Part shown: positions 24,727-36,989 of the stretch, piece by piece
Layout: every line of letters begins with the position of its first letter
Numbering within the stretch: the stretch's first letter is position 1
Assembly: GCA_051294375.1 (NCBI GenBank)
Contig: CM119268.1
Coordinates: forward strand, 15,439,103-15,503,102
From: Paraspadella gotoi
Taxonomy: Eukaryota; Chaetognatha
DNA length: 64,000 nucleotides
Direction: 5' to 3'
Notes under the pieces: model-generated
What the model was told of the DNA's origin: nothing
The model's input: only the letters and a program-made list of their open reading frames with translations
Database searches by the model: none
Program-made: the position numbers and the translations under genes

Positions 24727-24856
24727 AATATCCTTTTTCTTGTTGAGTCTCGTCGTCTCCGTCGTCGCAATTCCTGTCGTTATCGTCGTCGTCGTCGTCG
24801 TCGTTGTCACGGTCGAGCGATCTTTTCTCTCCTCTGACAATTTCTTCCACTCTCAC
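24727..24856. other. (GTC)n/(GAC)n coding-like segment, strand unresolved
   Basis: Plus frame: GISFFLLSLVVSVVAIPVV followed by Val repeats, a convincing membrane helix. Minus frames: an Asp run (DRDNDDDDDDDNDRN), or a Thr run followed by a hydrophobic segment. Copy B (31990-32120) has the same element. Which frame is used cannot be told. Confidence 0.3.
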
Positions 24857-25264
24857 GGTTCGACCTCAACATTGCGTTGCTTCTCTTGCTTTCTTGTCCG
24901 TTAATCGGGGAAAATACTGGTGCACAGATGCTCAAAGTTATACTTTTTCTTTTCTTTCTCTCTCCGATTCTGTCCCATCCATCTCGCTCTCTCTCTCTCT
25001 CTTCATTTGAGGGATGAGTATTTAAAAAGTTTAAAGATAAAAAATGAAGTGATATCTTGACTTCTATCTGACTCGCCTCTTCTTTTGTTTTTTTCGCATG
25101 ACCAGTCCACCAGACCATCCCACCCTGCCTTACCTCACCCCACCCGCCACCTCACCTCAGCCTCTTCTTTCGCTTTTATCCTTCGCTGCTCGTTTTCACA
25201 TTGAATTCCTTCCGCTGTCGTCGCCTCCATGAAAAATGCATTAGAAAGGATAAACCTGTCCCAT

Positions 25265-25268
<4 letters not shown>

Positions 25269-25334
<66 letters not shown>

Positions 25335-25335
25335 A

Positions 25336-25410
<75 letters not shown>
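25269..25410. repeat. Long interrupted (CT)n array
   Basis: About 140 bp of CT with a few interruptions. The identical pattern of interruptions occurs at 32548-32690, strong evidence that the two blocks are the same locus. Confidence 0.95.
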
Positions 25411-25412
<2 letters not shown>

Positions 25413-26638
25413 GGGTCGCCATTCTCGTCCCCAAGAGGTCTCGTCGTTTCCGGTTCGGGTCGCCCTCTCGCTCTCGCGCGGACGCTCTGTTGCCACGGAG
25501 TGGCGCGCGGTTTCCATGGTGACGCGCTTTGGTCGCGTCCTCCCCTTTCCTATCTTCTGCTTCGTCGGTGGTCATTTGGTATTTTTCTTTTGCCTTTTAT
25601 ATAATTGAAATATTCTTTTAAATTTTATACCACTTCATTAATAGTCAAGCTATGTGCTCTGGGAGTGAATAAACTAGACTGTGAAAGTCTAGATTGAAAG
25701 CTTGTAGGGTCCTTCTGTTATTATCTTGTAAAAAGGTTGTTGTATATAGTCAGAGGCAACAAAACTTATTCATTGAATGAATGGATAATTTTTGTTTTGG
25801 TTGTAGTACCTATTTCATGAGCCAAAAAGACACCAAGTTTAGGGCACAAACCCCCCGCGCACATTCCCAACCTTTTTCCCCGGAGACTGCTCAATCGTTT
25901 TCCACCTTTCCCCCTACGCTATCAACAATCCTCCACCCTCCCCAGACCCCCCAACCACCATTCATCGTCCACCTTCTTTCCTCCCTGCAACCACCCGAAA
26001 ATTTCTCTCAACAATTTTCTTGTATCTCCTCTCGATTCCCGAGAGAATCCGACGCTGCTGGTCANNNNNNNNNNGTTGGCGCATCGAAGGCTCATACATC
26101 TCATAGTGCGTGAAGTTATTAAAAAAAAAAAAAAAAAAGGAGTATGGCCCACTTGTCACTGTCTTTGGCAAATCCCAGTCTTATAAAAAGATTTTTTTAG
26201 TTAAATGTGACATACTACGCTCTTAATCAAAATATTCTCGACTTTCATCATTTACGCTCAGTTGACTGCCTCTCAAAAAAGCTTTTCATTTTCTTCCTGG
26301 GGCAGGATTGAAATGTCACTGTTTATTAGAGGTCAACTCTTTTGTTTTCATTTTAGGATTTTTCGTTCCACAAAAACAGACGCATTCGGATTTCCGGGTT
26401 TCTGTGATCTTTTGTTTATGTACCGGTTTTACGTCCGATGCGGCGCCAAGCGGCGAAAAGAGAAAGTTTTTGACGACGAACTGTAAAAAAACAAAAGAGC
26501 ATTTCCATTTCTCTCTCTCTCTTCTTACTGGTGCCCCCCTTCAGCGCAGAAAAATTGACGCCGTAAAACAGGTGGAACCAATCTGCTTTTGCGAGAACAA
26601 AATGACAGGCGGGGATAGAGGGAAAGATAGAAAGAAAA

Positions 26639-26801
<163 letters not shown>

Positions 26802-27404
26802 AGCTAAAAATATTACAAAAAATATATTTTTTAAATCCTAGAGCACAATCCTTTGCCTTCCAAGTTTTGCGTTTATTCTCTTTTATAATAAATATTCTTG
26901 GTTCCCTCCACCGACCCGTCGGTCCGTGACAAAGAGGACACTTCGCCCTAAAAACCGGAAACACATCGATAAAAATGTAAACAATTTCTGGACACGCCCG
27001 AAAACAGCCGAGAAAGAGCGAACCCAGAGAGAGATAAAAAATTTTGACGCGACGACGACGACAACTATCGACGACGACGACAACTATCGACGACTACAAC
27101 GACGACTGATTCGAAAATGCCCGTCCTCACTCCATGAGAATGTTGGATTGGTCGATGGAGTTGATTTGGTTGTGATGGACGGAGGAGATCTTCGACGAAG
27201 AATGCACATCGCGCTGAGTTTGCAGATGGCAAGACGACATGAAGAACGACTGCGAGAGGAAGAAGATGGATCAACATTCTCTCTCTCTCTCTATCTCTCT
27301 CTCTTCTCTCGATTCTCTCTCATCTCTCTCTCCTCTCTCTCTCTCATATTCTCTCTCCCTCTCTCTCATCTCTCTATCTCTCTCGTCTCTCTCTCTCTCT
27401 CACC

Positions 27405-27530
27405 ATGAGCTCAAAAGACGACGAGGTTGTCCCCGGCGACGAGCCGCTTTCTCATGACGATGATCGACGAACGGACGGACGCCAAGCGAAAAGCCATCGT
27501 CAAGATCATCGGGCTACGCAAAAAATCTGA
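27405..27530 (+). CDS. Possible N-terminal coding exon (plus-strand reading)
   Basis: A CT-rich leader ends in CACCATGAGC. The frame reads MSSKDDEVVPGDEPLSHDDD, then (with copy A correcting the indels) GRQAKSHRQDHRYAEKSDG. It is antisense to the membrane-protein candidate described at 19928-20625. Confidence 0.28.
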   Translation: MSSKDDEVVPGDEPLSHDDDRRTDGRQAKSHRQDHRATQKI

Positions 27531-29865
27531 CGGGAATATCAAGTTTTTAACAATTACCTCGTCGGCGAAAACTAAAAAAAATAATTTTTCGTAGTCGATA
27601 TAACTACAGAGCCTGCATTATGACCTCTTTATCGGTTCATATCCTTACTTTTCGCCGTCGGTGATGACCCGACTTCAGCCGAGGCAGAGAATAACGAATT
27701 CGCGTCTGAACGAAGCGGCGAAGGGACGATGCTATGACCACCGTCTTCCGAAGTGGGCGTGGCGGTTGGGCGGCAGAGAGGGAGAGGGTGTGGAGTAAAT
27801 GAGGTTAAGAAAAAAGGCAACTAAAGTAGTCAAGAGTTTCCGGTAAAAAAAAAGAAATTCTACGGTGAAAGCAAATCTTCATCGTAACTTGTGTAATATA
27901 TTAGAAACAACAGTAATCATAATATGTGTTTAAGTGAGGTGACTAGCGAGTGAGTTAGACGCCCTTCATGTTGCGTCTCATTTTTCCCGCACTCACGGAA
28001 ATAAGAAGGAAAAGGCGAAGCGAGGATTCGTTGGACGGACATCTCTTTCTGAGACTTCCCTGTCTGAGTGGACCACGAAAAAAAGACGTTCTCTCTTTAG
28101 TCTTATCAAGAAAAATAAACAAGTTCGTTTCGACGGGAAAATGAGATGGGTGCGCCTGATTTTCTTTCGGTTAAAAAATTGTTTGAGATGTTGAGAACCA
28201 ATAGATTTAGATATCGAATTTATTACCGAAGATTGGAATTGATTGCAAATAAGAGAAGCAAACTGGAATGGAGAAATTTACGATGCTCTTTTTTTTTTAA
28301 CGTGCGCTGTGACGGTTGAGTAATGAGTATTCTTCTGATTATTATGGTGGAATCTGGAAGCGAAATTGTCCGCCATACACGCGTCTGTTGAATGAGTTTT
28401 GTGTCGTCATTGATTAGTCCTTTGTAAGGCGGTGATATAAAGAGGGACTACAGACGTCGGAGCCGTAAAGCTTGGAATAAAGTCAAAACTTTTTATTTTC
28501 TCCACGACCTCCGCTCATTTCCTCTCTTTTCGTCATTCCCTGTCTTTCTTTCCATTTCTCCTCTGTCTTTCTAAGTTTCTCCTCTCTATCTTTGCTCCTT
28601 CGTCTCCAACTCTAAATTAGTTCAAAAACCATCTCCGTGATCTACCGAAAAAATCGCGCCTTTTGATAAAACAAAAGACAGAAATAAATCTCAAGAGACA
28701 AAGGGTAAGCGAAACACCATATAGTTTTCCCTGTTTAACTTCTGATACTATTGATTTACTTGATCAGACTAACACTGATGAAGAGCAGAAATACTGTTCG
28801 AAATATGTCTGTTTTCACTAAAATCAAAATCGTTGCGAAAACTCAATAATTTCTCTACTAAGATTATATTATAAATTATATATGCTCTGGACTAAGTACT
28901 TAAAATTTAAGTAAACTTACGTCAACTTACTTAGATTATGCTCAGGTCAAGATATGCATTGATCAACGACCAATTTAATGAACCATGGTAGGCTTATCAG
29001 AAGGCGTCGCACAAGTTCTTCCTCTGCCACTGCACTCCTCTGTTTTACTAATTTTTTTTTCGGGACGCCTAATCAGAACGCGCCCTCGATTGGCAGCTTA
29101 GAAAGAAAAAGAAAGTCTCGCTCTCTCTCTTTTTTTTGGAGCCTGAAAAGAAACTGAGAATCACCTTTTTAATTCCTTAAAATAAAAGGGAAGGAACTCG
29201 TCCTTCCCTTTTTCCTAACGAGAGCGATTTTCATTTCGGATCCCTTGAGTTTTGGCTTTAAATTAGGGAGGCAAAGGGGATGGGTTGGCGAATGGGTGGT
29301 AGGGGAGGTGGACACAAGGGGTGGAAGAGTAAAAGGCATAGGAGAATATAAGTAGGCACGGAAATAATGGACGAATTTGGAAATAAGGACGCACATTAAA
29401 AGACATAAGAATGAGCTCTTTTTTTTTGTCCTTCGCTTAATACTCCCAAGTCTATAGGAATTTTAACATATTGACAATTTACTTTAGTCGTTAAGATTTT
29501 TCGACTCCCTCTCACACTTGACGCACTTGACACCCCTAACTTCCGCGCTCCCATGTTCTCTCTAGATCGCCTCCTAATCACTGGCTTCACTTTGACTTTT
29601 TGTTTGACTTCCAAAAAGGCGAGAATGACGGCGCCGACGCCGCCGCACAATGCCGTCCGACGCCCGGTCGACGGTGTTAAACCCGCCCGACATCGTCTGA
29701 CGACGACCGACGCCGTCCGACGCCGCCGACGTTGCCAGGCGCTGCTCGACGCCGCTCGACGCCGCTAGTGGGGCGCCAATAGAAAATGGCGATACTCGCG
29801 TCTCTGAGGCGTGAGGAAGACGTCGTCGCTTCCGGTGGCCAAAGATCGGAGTTGCCAAGAAGGAG

Positions 29866-30440
29866 AGAGGAGAAGAGATAAAGGAGGAGGGAAGATGTGA
29901 AGGAGGAGAGAGAGAGGTGAAGGAGGAGAGGAGAGAGTGAAGGGAGAGGAGAGAGGTGAAGGAGGGAGGAGAGAGTGAAGGAGGAGAGGAGAGATGTGAA
30001 GGAGGAGATGAGAGATGTGAAGGGGAGAGGAGAGAGGTGAAGGAGGAGAGGAAGAGGTGAAGGAGGAGATGAGAGATGTGAAGGAGGAGAGGAGAGAGGT
30101 GAAGGAGGATAAGGAGAGAGGTGAGGAGGAGATGAGAGATGTGAAGGAGGAGAGGAGAGATGTGAAGGAGGAGAGGAGAGAGGTGAAGGAGGAGATGAGA
30201 GATGTGAAGGAGGAGAGGAGAGAGGTGAAGGAGGAGAGGAGAGAGATGAAGGAGGAGAGGAGAGATGTGAAGGAGGAGAGGAGAGAGGTGAGGAGGAGAT
30301 GAGAGATGTGAGGAGGAGAGGAGAGAGGTGAAGGAGGAGAGGAGAGAGGTTAAGGAGGAGAGGAGAGAGGTGAAGGAGGAGAGAGAGAGGTTAAGGAGGA
30401 GAGGAGAGAGGTGAAGGAGGAGAGGAGAGAGGTGAAGAGG
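29866..30440. repeat. GA-rich minisatellite, unit about 21 bp
   Basis: About 25 imperfect units of gtgaaggaggagaggagaga. Read on the plus strand as VKEERRE/VKEEMRD heptads it stays open for 81 codons (30057-30302), a coiled-coil-like reading that follows from the 21-bp period. It corresponds to the 478-bp gap at 22706-23183. Confidence 0.92.
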
Positions 30441-31178
30441 AGAGGAAAGGGAGGAAGGAGAAGAAAAGACTAAAAAGAAGACAAGCGGAGGGACAGAGAC
30501 ATAGAAGCGATGATATAGAAGATGAAAATTGGGAAATATAAATGCGATGAGGAATGTAATAGGAAAGAAAGAGGGAATAGGGTTATCGAATAGGAATAGA
30601 AACAGGGAGGAAGAGTGAGAGTGAAAAATAAAAAGGAAGAGAAAATCTTTGAGAGACGCGTGATGCCAATAAAGAGGGAAAAAAGTTGGAGTCTAAAAAA
30701 AGAGTTCGGACATTCCGGAAGATCTTTTCGCTCTTGGATCAAAACAAGTGGAAACGAAAGAAACAAAGAAGAAACAAAATGTAGAACTGACCAGTGACCA
30801 CTTGGTTTGCGACGACATATAATCGCAAATGTTACGTTATTTTCAAGGGGAACTATCTTAACTTACGTTCTATTTTTTTGTGAGAAAACTAACTCATTTT
30901 TTCCATGTGCAATATTCAACAATTTTTACCCCTTCTACTTTTTTATTCTCCTACCTTCAAGCTTGCCCCATTCCCCTAAGTCATCTCCACCAAGCCCTTA
31001 TCCTCTCCCAGCCTTCTTCCCCTTTCCTTTCTCCACCACCAACAATATAATGGAATGGTCAGTCAAGCTGAGAAAAATAAAAAGTTACGTGGTGAGTTTG
31101 GACGCTGGTCAGTCGCCTGGGAACCACCGCGCCGCCGGGGCCGGCCTGAGCCGAAATGGATAAAGGAAACTCCCCCTT

Positions 31179-31254
<76 letters not shown>

Positions 31255-31586
31255 GCTACTCTTACGTCTCCCTTTTATCCTATTCCCCTTTCTCATTTCT
31301 GTCCATTGCTTTCTCGCTCTCTGCCTTTCTATCTCTTTTGTCTTTTCTCTTTATAAGTTTGTCACATTTGGTTTAAAAACTTAAGAATTGATAAAAAAAA
31401 CAACTAAAGAGACAGAAACAGTGAAGCTTGCAAAAAATATAAAAAGAGAGTAGAGCGAGAGCGAGAAAAGGGAGATAAGAGAGATAGATCGAGCATCTCT
31501 CTTCTAAACAACGAGCGTCCAACTTCCACGAAACTAAATCTAGAATGAAGTCGGACAAATCGAGATTTTCATTTCACTTGAACGCT

Positions 31587-31667
<81 letters not shown>

Positions 31668-32543
31668 AGAGAGAAGTTATAAAAGAAAGAATGAAAAAGG
31701 AGAGAGAGATTTGTGACCAAGAAAAGTTCTTTTCCTCTTTGCCTTTTTTTTTGTGGGTGAGTGTCAGATTGTGTGTGGAGAGTCGGGCTAATAAAGAAAG
31801 GTATTAGTCTCGGACTCGGATTGGACGGCGCGGCGAAGACAGGGGAGGAGGTGGGGGGGGAGGGGGGGGGCAATATCATGAAAAAGAAGAGGCAACTGAG
31901 GACGAAGGGTGGAGGATGAGAAAAACCAACCCAATTTGCGTTTGACATAAAAGGAAATGACAAGCGGGGCGACCATTTCGAAGGAATATCCTTTTTCTTG
32001 TTTAGTCTCCGTCGTCTCTGTCCGTCGCAATTCCTGTCGTCATCGTCGTCGTCGTCGTTCGTCGTCGTTGTCACGGTCGGAGCGATCTTTTTCTCTCCTC
32101 TGACAATTTCTTCCACTCTCACGGTTCGACCTCAACATTTCGTTGCTTCTTTGCTTTCTTTCCGTTAATCGGGAAAATACTGTGCACAGATGCTCAAAGT
32201 TATACTTTGTCAACTTTGTCAAATACTCTTTCTTTTCTTTCTCTCCCGATCTGTCTCATCCATCTCCGCTCGCTCTCTCTCTCATTTGAAGGGATGAGTA
32301 TTTAAAAAGTTAAAGATAAAAAATGAGTGATATCTTGACTTCTATCTGACTCGCCTCTTCTTTTGTTTTTTTTCGCATGACCAGTCCACCAGACGATCCA
32401 CCCTGGCCTTACCTCACCCCACCCGCCACCTCACCTCAGCCTCTTCTTTCGCTTTTATCCTTCGCTGCTCGTTTTCACATTGAATTCCTTCCGCTGTCGT
32501 CGCCTCCATGAAAAATGCATTAGAAAGGATAAACCTGTCCCAT

Positions 32544-32547
<4 letters not shown>

Positions 32548-32613
<66 letters not shown>

Positions 32614-32614
32614 A

Positions 32615-32690
<76 letters not shown>
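32548..32690. repeat. Long interrupted (CT)n array, copy B
   Basis: Same interruption pattern as 25269-25410. Confidence 0.95.
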
Positions 32691-32691
<1 letters not shown>

Positions 32692-33358
32692 GGGTCGCCA
32701 TTCTCGTCCCCAAGAGGTCTCGTCGTTTCCGGTTCGGGGTCGCCCTTCGCTCTCGCGCGGACGCTCTGTTGCCACGAGTGGCGCGCGGTTCCATGGTGAC
32801 GCGCTTGGTCACGTCCTCCCCTTTCCTATCTTCATGCTTCGTCGGTGGTCATTTGGTTATTTTTCTTTTGCCTTTATATAATTGAATATTTCTTTAAATT
32901 TTATACCACTTCATTAATAGTCAAGCTATGTGCTCTGGAGTGAATAAACTAGACTGTGAAAGTCTAGATTGAAAGCTTGAAGGGTCCTTCTGTTATTATC
33001 TTGTTAAAAAGGTTGTTGTATATAGTCAGGAGGCAACAAACTAATTCATTGAATGAATGGATAATTTTTTGTTTTGGTTGTAGTACCTATTTCATGGGCC
33101 AAAAAGACACCAAGTTTAGTGCACTAACCCCCGCGCACATTCCACCTTTTTTCTCCCGTAGACTGCTCATCGTTTTCCACCTTTCCCCCTACGCTATCAA
33201 CAATCCTCACCCTCCCAGACCCCCAACCACCATTCATCGTCCACCTTCTTTCCTCCCTGCAACCACCCGAAAATTTCTCTCAACAATTTTCTTGTATCTC
33301 CTCTCGATTCCGAGAGAATCCCGACGCGCTGGTCATTTTTTGGGGCGCGGCTTTTTCC

Positions 33359-33360
<2 letters not shown>

Positions 33361-33426
<66 letters not shown>

Positions 33427-33442
33427 GAGAGATAGAGAGAGT
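33361..33442. repeat. (GA)n microsatellite followed by an AAG-rich tract
   Basis: Perfect GA run; an AAG-rich stretch lies at 33606-33682. Copy A has a 10-base gap at 26065-26074 in place of this stretch. Confidence 0.9.
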
Positions 33443-34649
33443 AAGTGATGAGAGAGAGCGTCGCCGGCGGAGGGCGTCTTTTTTCCCATCGAACGACGAG
33501 AGATTCGGACAAAAGAGCAGTTTATTATCGTCGCACGAAAAAGAGAGAATTTTTACGATCGACGTTAACGCGCTTTTTAAAAAAGGTTCCAGCGTCGGTC
33601 CCGAGAAGAAAGAAGAAGAAGAAGAAGGAAGAAGAAAGAAGAAGAAGAAGAAGAAGAAGAGAAGAAGAGAAGAAGAAGAAGAAAACGATAGAATATATGT
33701 TGTTGGCGCATCGAAGGCTCATACATCTCATAGTGCGTGAAGTTATTTCAAAAAAAAAAAAAAAAAAAAAAAAAGGAGTATGGCCCACTTGTCACTGTCT
33801 TTGGCCAAATCCCAGTCTTATAAAAATATGTTTTAGTTAAATGTTAATACTACGCTCTTAATCAAAATATTCTCGACTTTCATCATTTACGCTCAGTTGA
33901 CTGCCTCTCAAAAAAGCTTTTCATTTTCTTCCTGGGGCAGGATTGAAATGTCATGTTTATTAGAGGTCAACTCTTTTTGTTTCATTTTAGGATTTTTCGT
34001 TCCACAAAAACAGACGCATTCGATTTCCGGGTTCTGTGATCTTTTGTTTAGTACCGGTTTTACGTCCGATGCCGGCGCCAAGCGGCGAAAAGAGAAAGTT
34101 TTTGACGACAAAACGGTAAAAAAACAAAAGAGCATTTCCATTTCTCTCTCTCTCTTCTTACTGTGCCCCCCTTCAGCGCAGAAAAATTGACGCCGTAAAA
34201 CAGGTGGAACCAATCTGCTTTTGGAGAACAAAATGACAGGCGGGATAGAGGGAAAGATAGAAAGAAAAAAAGAAAGAAAGAAGAAATAAAGAAAAAAAGA
34301 AAAAAAAAAGAAAGAAGAAAGAAAGAAAAGAAAGAAAGAAGAAATAAAGAAGAAAGAAAGAAAGAAGAAAGAAAGAAAGAAGAAAGAAGCAAGCAAGCAA
34401 GCAAGCAGGCAAGCAGAGCTAAAAATATTACAATAAATATATTTTTTAATCCTAGAGCACAATCCTTTGCCTTCCAAGTTTTTGCGTTTATTCTCTTTAA
34501 TAAATATTCTTGTTCCCTCCATCCGACCCGTCGGTCCGTGACAAAGAGGACACTTCGCCCTAAAAACCGGAAACACATCGGATAAAAATGTAAACAATTT
34601 CGGACACGCCCGAAAACAGCGAGAAAGAGCGGAAAGTGAAAGAAGAGAC

Positions 34650-34721
<72 letters not shown>

Positions 34722-34748
34722 AGNNNNNNNNNNNNNNNNNNNNNNNNN

Positions 34749-35000
34749 AGAGTATCAGCGTTGGCCGCTTCCACCCTCTCGACCCGGTACGCCCCTGCCG
34801 CGGCCCCTGAGGGCCAAGTAAGGGAGAGAAAAAAAGTTCTGGCGATATCGCGGTGGCATTTTTTCGGCGGGAATATGGGGGTAAATGGAAACTGGCTGGA
34901 CTCCATGGCGGAGATGGCTATTTTTAGGCGAAATACTTTTACTTAGTTGACTTTCTATGTAATTTTTTAGCGAATACATTGTGTAATACTTTGTAAATAA
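34749..35000 (+). CDS. Candidate 3' end of a gene: two exons
   Basis: The first part (to 34817) reads SALAASTLSTRYAPAAAPEG then Gln and meets donor CAA/GTAAGG. A 153-bp intron ends in tgtaattttttag. The last exon, 34971-35000, reads RIHCVILCK then TAA in matching phase 0, and AATAAA (34996-35001) overlaps the stop. The 5' part is lost in the gap at 34724-34748. No domain is recognised. Confidence 0.38.
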
Positions 35001-35340
35001 AATCGTTGTAAAAATATTAAAACTTTCGTTTTCGAATCTGCTAGCGAATACATTATACAATATATTCTTTTCTTTGACAAATCCCCTTCATTAGCGATCT
35101 CTCTCACTTGCTCTCAATTCAAAGTCAGTTTCACCTTCTTCCTATTTTTCTCTCCCCCCACTTTCTCCCTCTCAATCTCCCTCTCTCCTTTCTCTCTTTC
35201 ACTCTCTCTCGCTCTCCGTCTCCTCTATCTCACTCCGGCTATTAACACGGTCGATATCCACCGTTTTCTCTCAGCGAAACTCGAGAGGGAAAAAGAAAAA
35301 CCATAAAAAGCGGCGAAGATATCAGAGAAGAAAAAGGATA

Positions 35341-35640
35341 ACGCCTCTGCCGCTGCCGCCGCCGCCACCGCTGCCGCCGCCGCCTCGTCGTGAAAGGGAC
35401 TTTTCCTCGGCCGACGAATTCGCCTTTGCGGATCCGCCGCCGTCGCCGCCGTCGCCGCCGCAGCCGAAGCAAGGATAGATGGTTTGTTGTCCCGAGAAAA
35501 ACGTCGGGACCCCAAAAACGCCAGGGATTCTCTATCGGCGGCGAAGCGAAGTCCTTTTTGGGCGGCGGCGGCGGCGGCGCGGCGGCGCGGCGGCGGCGGC
35601 GGCGGCGGCGCAGCGGCGGCGGCGGAGGCGGAGGAGGATA
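35341..35640. repeat. GCC/CGG trinucleotide-rich region with open frames on both strands
   Basis: Runs of GCC and CGG give plus frames with Ala or Gly/Arg runs (ending MKIAGVLEGHPLVETRNV, stop near 35696, or SGGGGGGGGYENRWGVG) and minus frames with Pro/Arg runs (MFQPEDVLPTPQRFSY). A low-complexity coding exon is likely, but frame and strand are unresolved. Confidence 0.4.
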
Positions 35641-36204
35641 TGAAAATCGCTGGGGTGTTGGAAGGACATCCTCTGGTTGAAACAAGGAATGTTTAAGTTG
35701 GTGCTATACTGAATTAAACGACGTGACGGCCCTGGAGTCGAAGACCACGACAGAGCTGGAGTCACCGTGCTGGAGTAAATCGAAGCAACGGCGCTTGAGT
35801 GGCAGAGAGCAGAGTCAAAAGATCCGTTGAAATCGCCAAGTTCGTCTCCCAGACAAAACGACAAAAACCTCCATCCCTTAAAACTGTTCAAAGATTAAAT
35901 TTGGTTTACATTAAAACGATATAAAACTGAATAGTACGGAATTATTAAACAACATCAGTTATGTATGAAAAAAAAGGAGAATAGAGATCTATATGTACGT
36001 AAAAAAAATGACAGAAGAAAAAGAAGGATAAAAAAATAAACGAAAGAAAAACCCCAATAAAACTAGTATGGATCACAAAAGAGAAAATAAAAATATTTCA
36101 AAAATTCTCCGGGAAAGGGAGATAGAGTCGGAACAAAAAGAAAGAAAAAAAAATAAAAAGGAAAAAAAAAAGGAGCGAAAAGAAAGAAGGGAAGAGAAAG
36201 AGAC

Positions 36205-36390
36205 GTGAAATATGAGGATGCGCAAAAAGATAAGGAAGAGGAGAAAGATGAAAGAGGTCGAAAATGGAGTCAAAGAAGCAGAAGAATCTGTGACAAATGG
36301 AGAGAATGGGTTTCACCTTGGAACTTTAGGGCGACACTTACCCGAGTAGGGATGACATCGAAGCGGGGTCTGATTATATGGGAAGTAAGG
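36205..36390 (+). CDS. Candidate exon, charged, unknown
   Basis: The frame reads DAQKDKEEEKDERGRKWSQR and RRICDKWREWVSPWNFRATL and ends at donor GGGAA/GTAAGG. A second plus frame is also open (ATG at about 36214, ending HLPE). On the minus strand a 5' donor GTAAGT sits at about 36340, so an antisense exon is equally possible. Confidence 0.25.
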
Positions 36391-36799
36391 ATGTCGGAGT
36401 AAGGATGTCGGAGTCGCGAACTTGAAAGGATGTTTCAATACTTCTCGCAAATGAGTACGGGAACGACCCATAAGTGTGGTGGATATCATAGAATATTACA
36501 AGACTGAAGCAATATTTTCGAAAAAAACTATTGTTTGACAAAAAAAGAATAAAAAAATAGAGTATAGTACAACAACAATAACAACAACAACAACAACCTT
36601 TGAAACATGCAGTATGAATGAGCGGATTTTCGATTGGAGTGTCTCGAAATGCCACCAACAACGAGATGCCAATCAAGACAAACGAAGGAAAGAAGACAAA
36701 GAAAAGTGAAAATACACTCGGGGAAAAAATCTCTGACGTCAATCTTTTTTACGGAGACAAAGAGAGACAATCTACCAAATTAACGTGACTCGTTGCTTT

Positions 36800-36874
36800 C
36801 ACGTGACCAAATTTTGATCACGTGACCATTTCTCTACCTCCGGGATTCGAAGCCTCAGAGGACGGAGTCACGTG
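36800..36874. promoter_or_regulatory. Three CACGTG E-boxes in 75 bp
   Basis: CACGTG at 36800, 36819 and 36869, each within TCACGTGAC. This is the palindromic site of bHLH-Zip factors (USF/MITF/TFE type). It lies upstream of GA-rich sequence, with no proven promoter. Confidence 0.5.
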
Positions 36875-36947
36875 ACGGCGGGGCGAAGGTCGACCTCGAC
36901 AGACGCCGCAGGACCCGAGATAATATTTTCATGTTTCGGAAAAAAGA

Positions 36948-36989
<42 letters not shown>

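Larger units (their letters stand above)
27000..34640. repeat. Block beta, copy B (about 7.6 kb, indel-rich)
   Basis: Collinear with copy A, in the same order and strand, with scattered one-base insertions and deletions. It contains the repeats that are N in copy A, such as 29866-30440. Its genes are frame-broken versions of those in copy A and are not listed again, except where copy B alone holds the sequence. Confidence 0.8.

Noticed and set aside
29866-30440. CRISPR-like array
   Set aside because: The 21-bp units are directly adjacent with no unique spacers, and the DNA is animal; it is a minisatellite.
33908-34906. 332-codon minus ORF
   Set aside because: It crosses microsatellites and a gap, and its frame is not kept in the other copy of the block.
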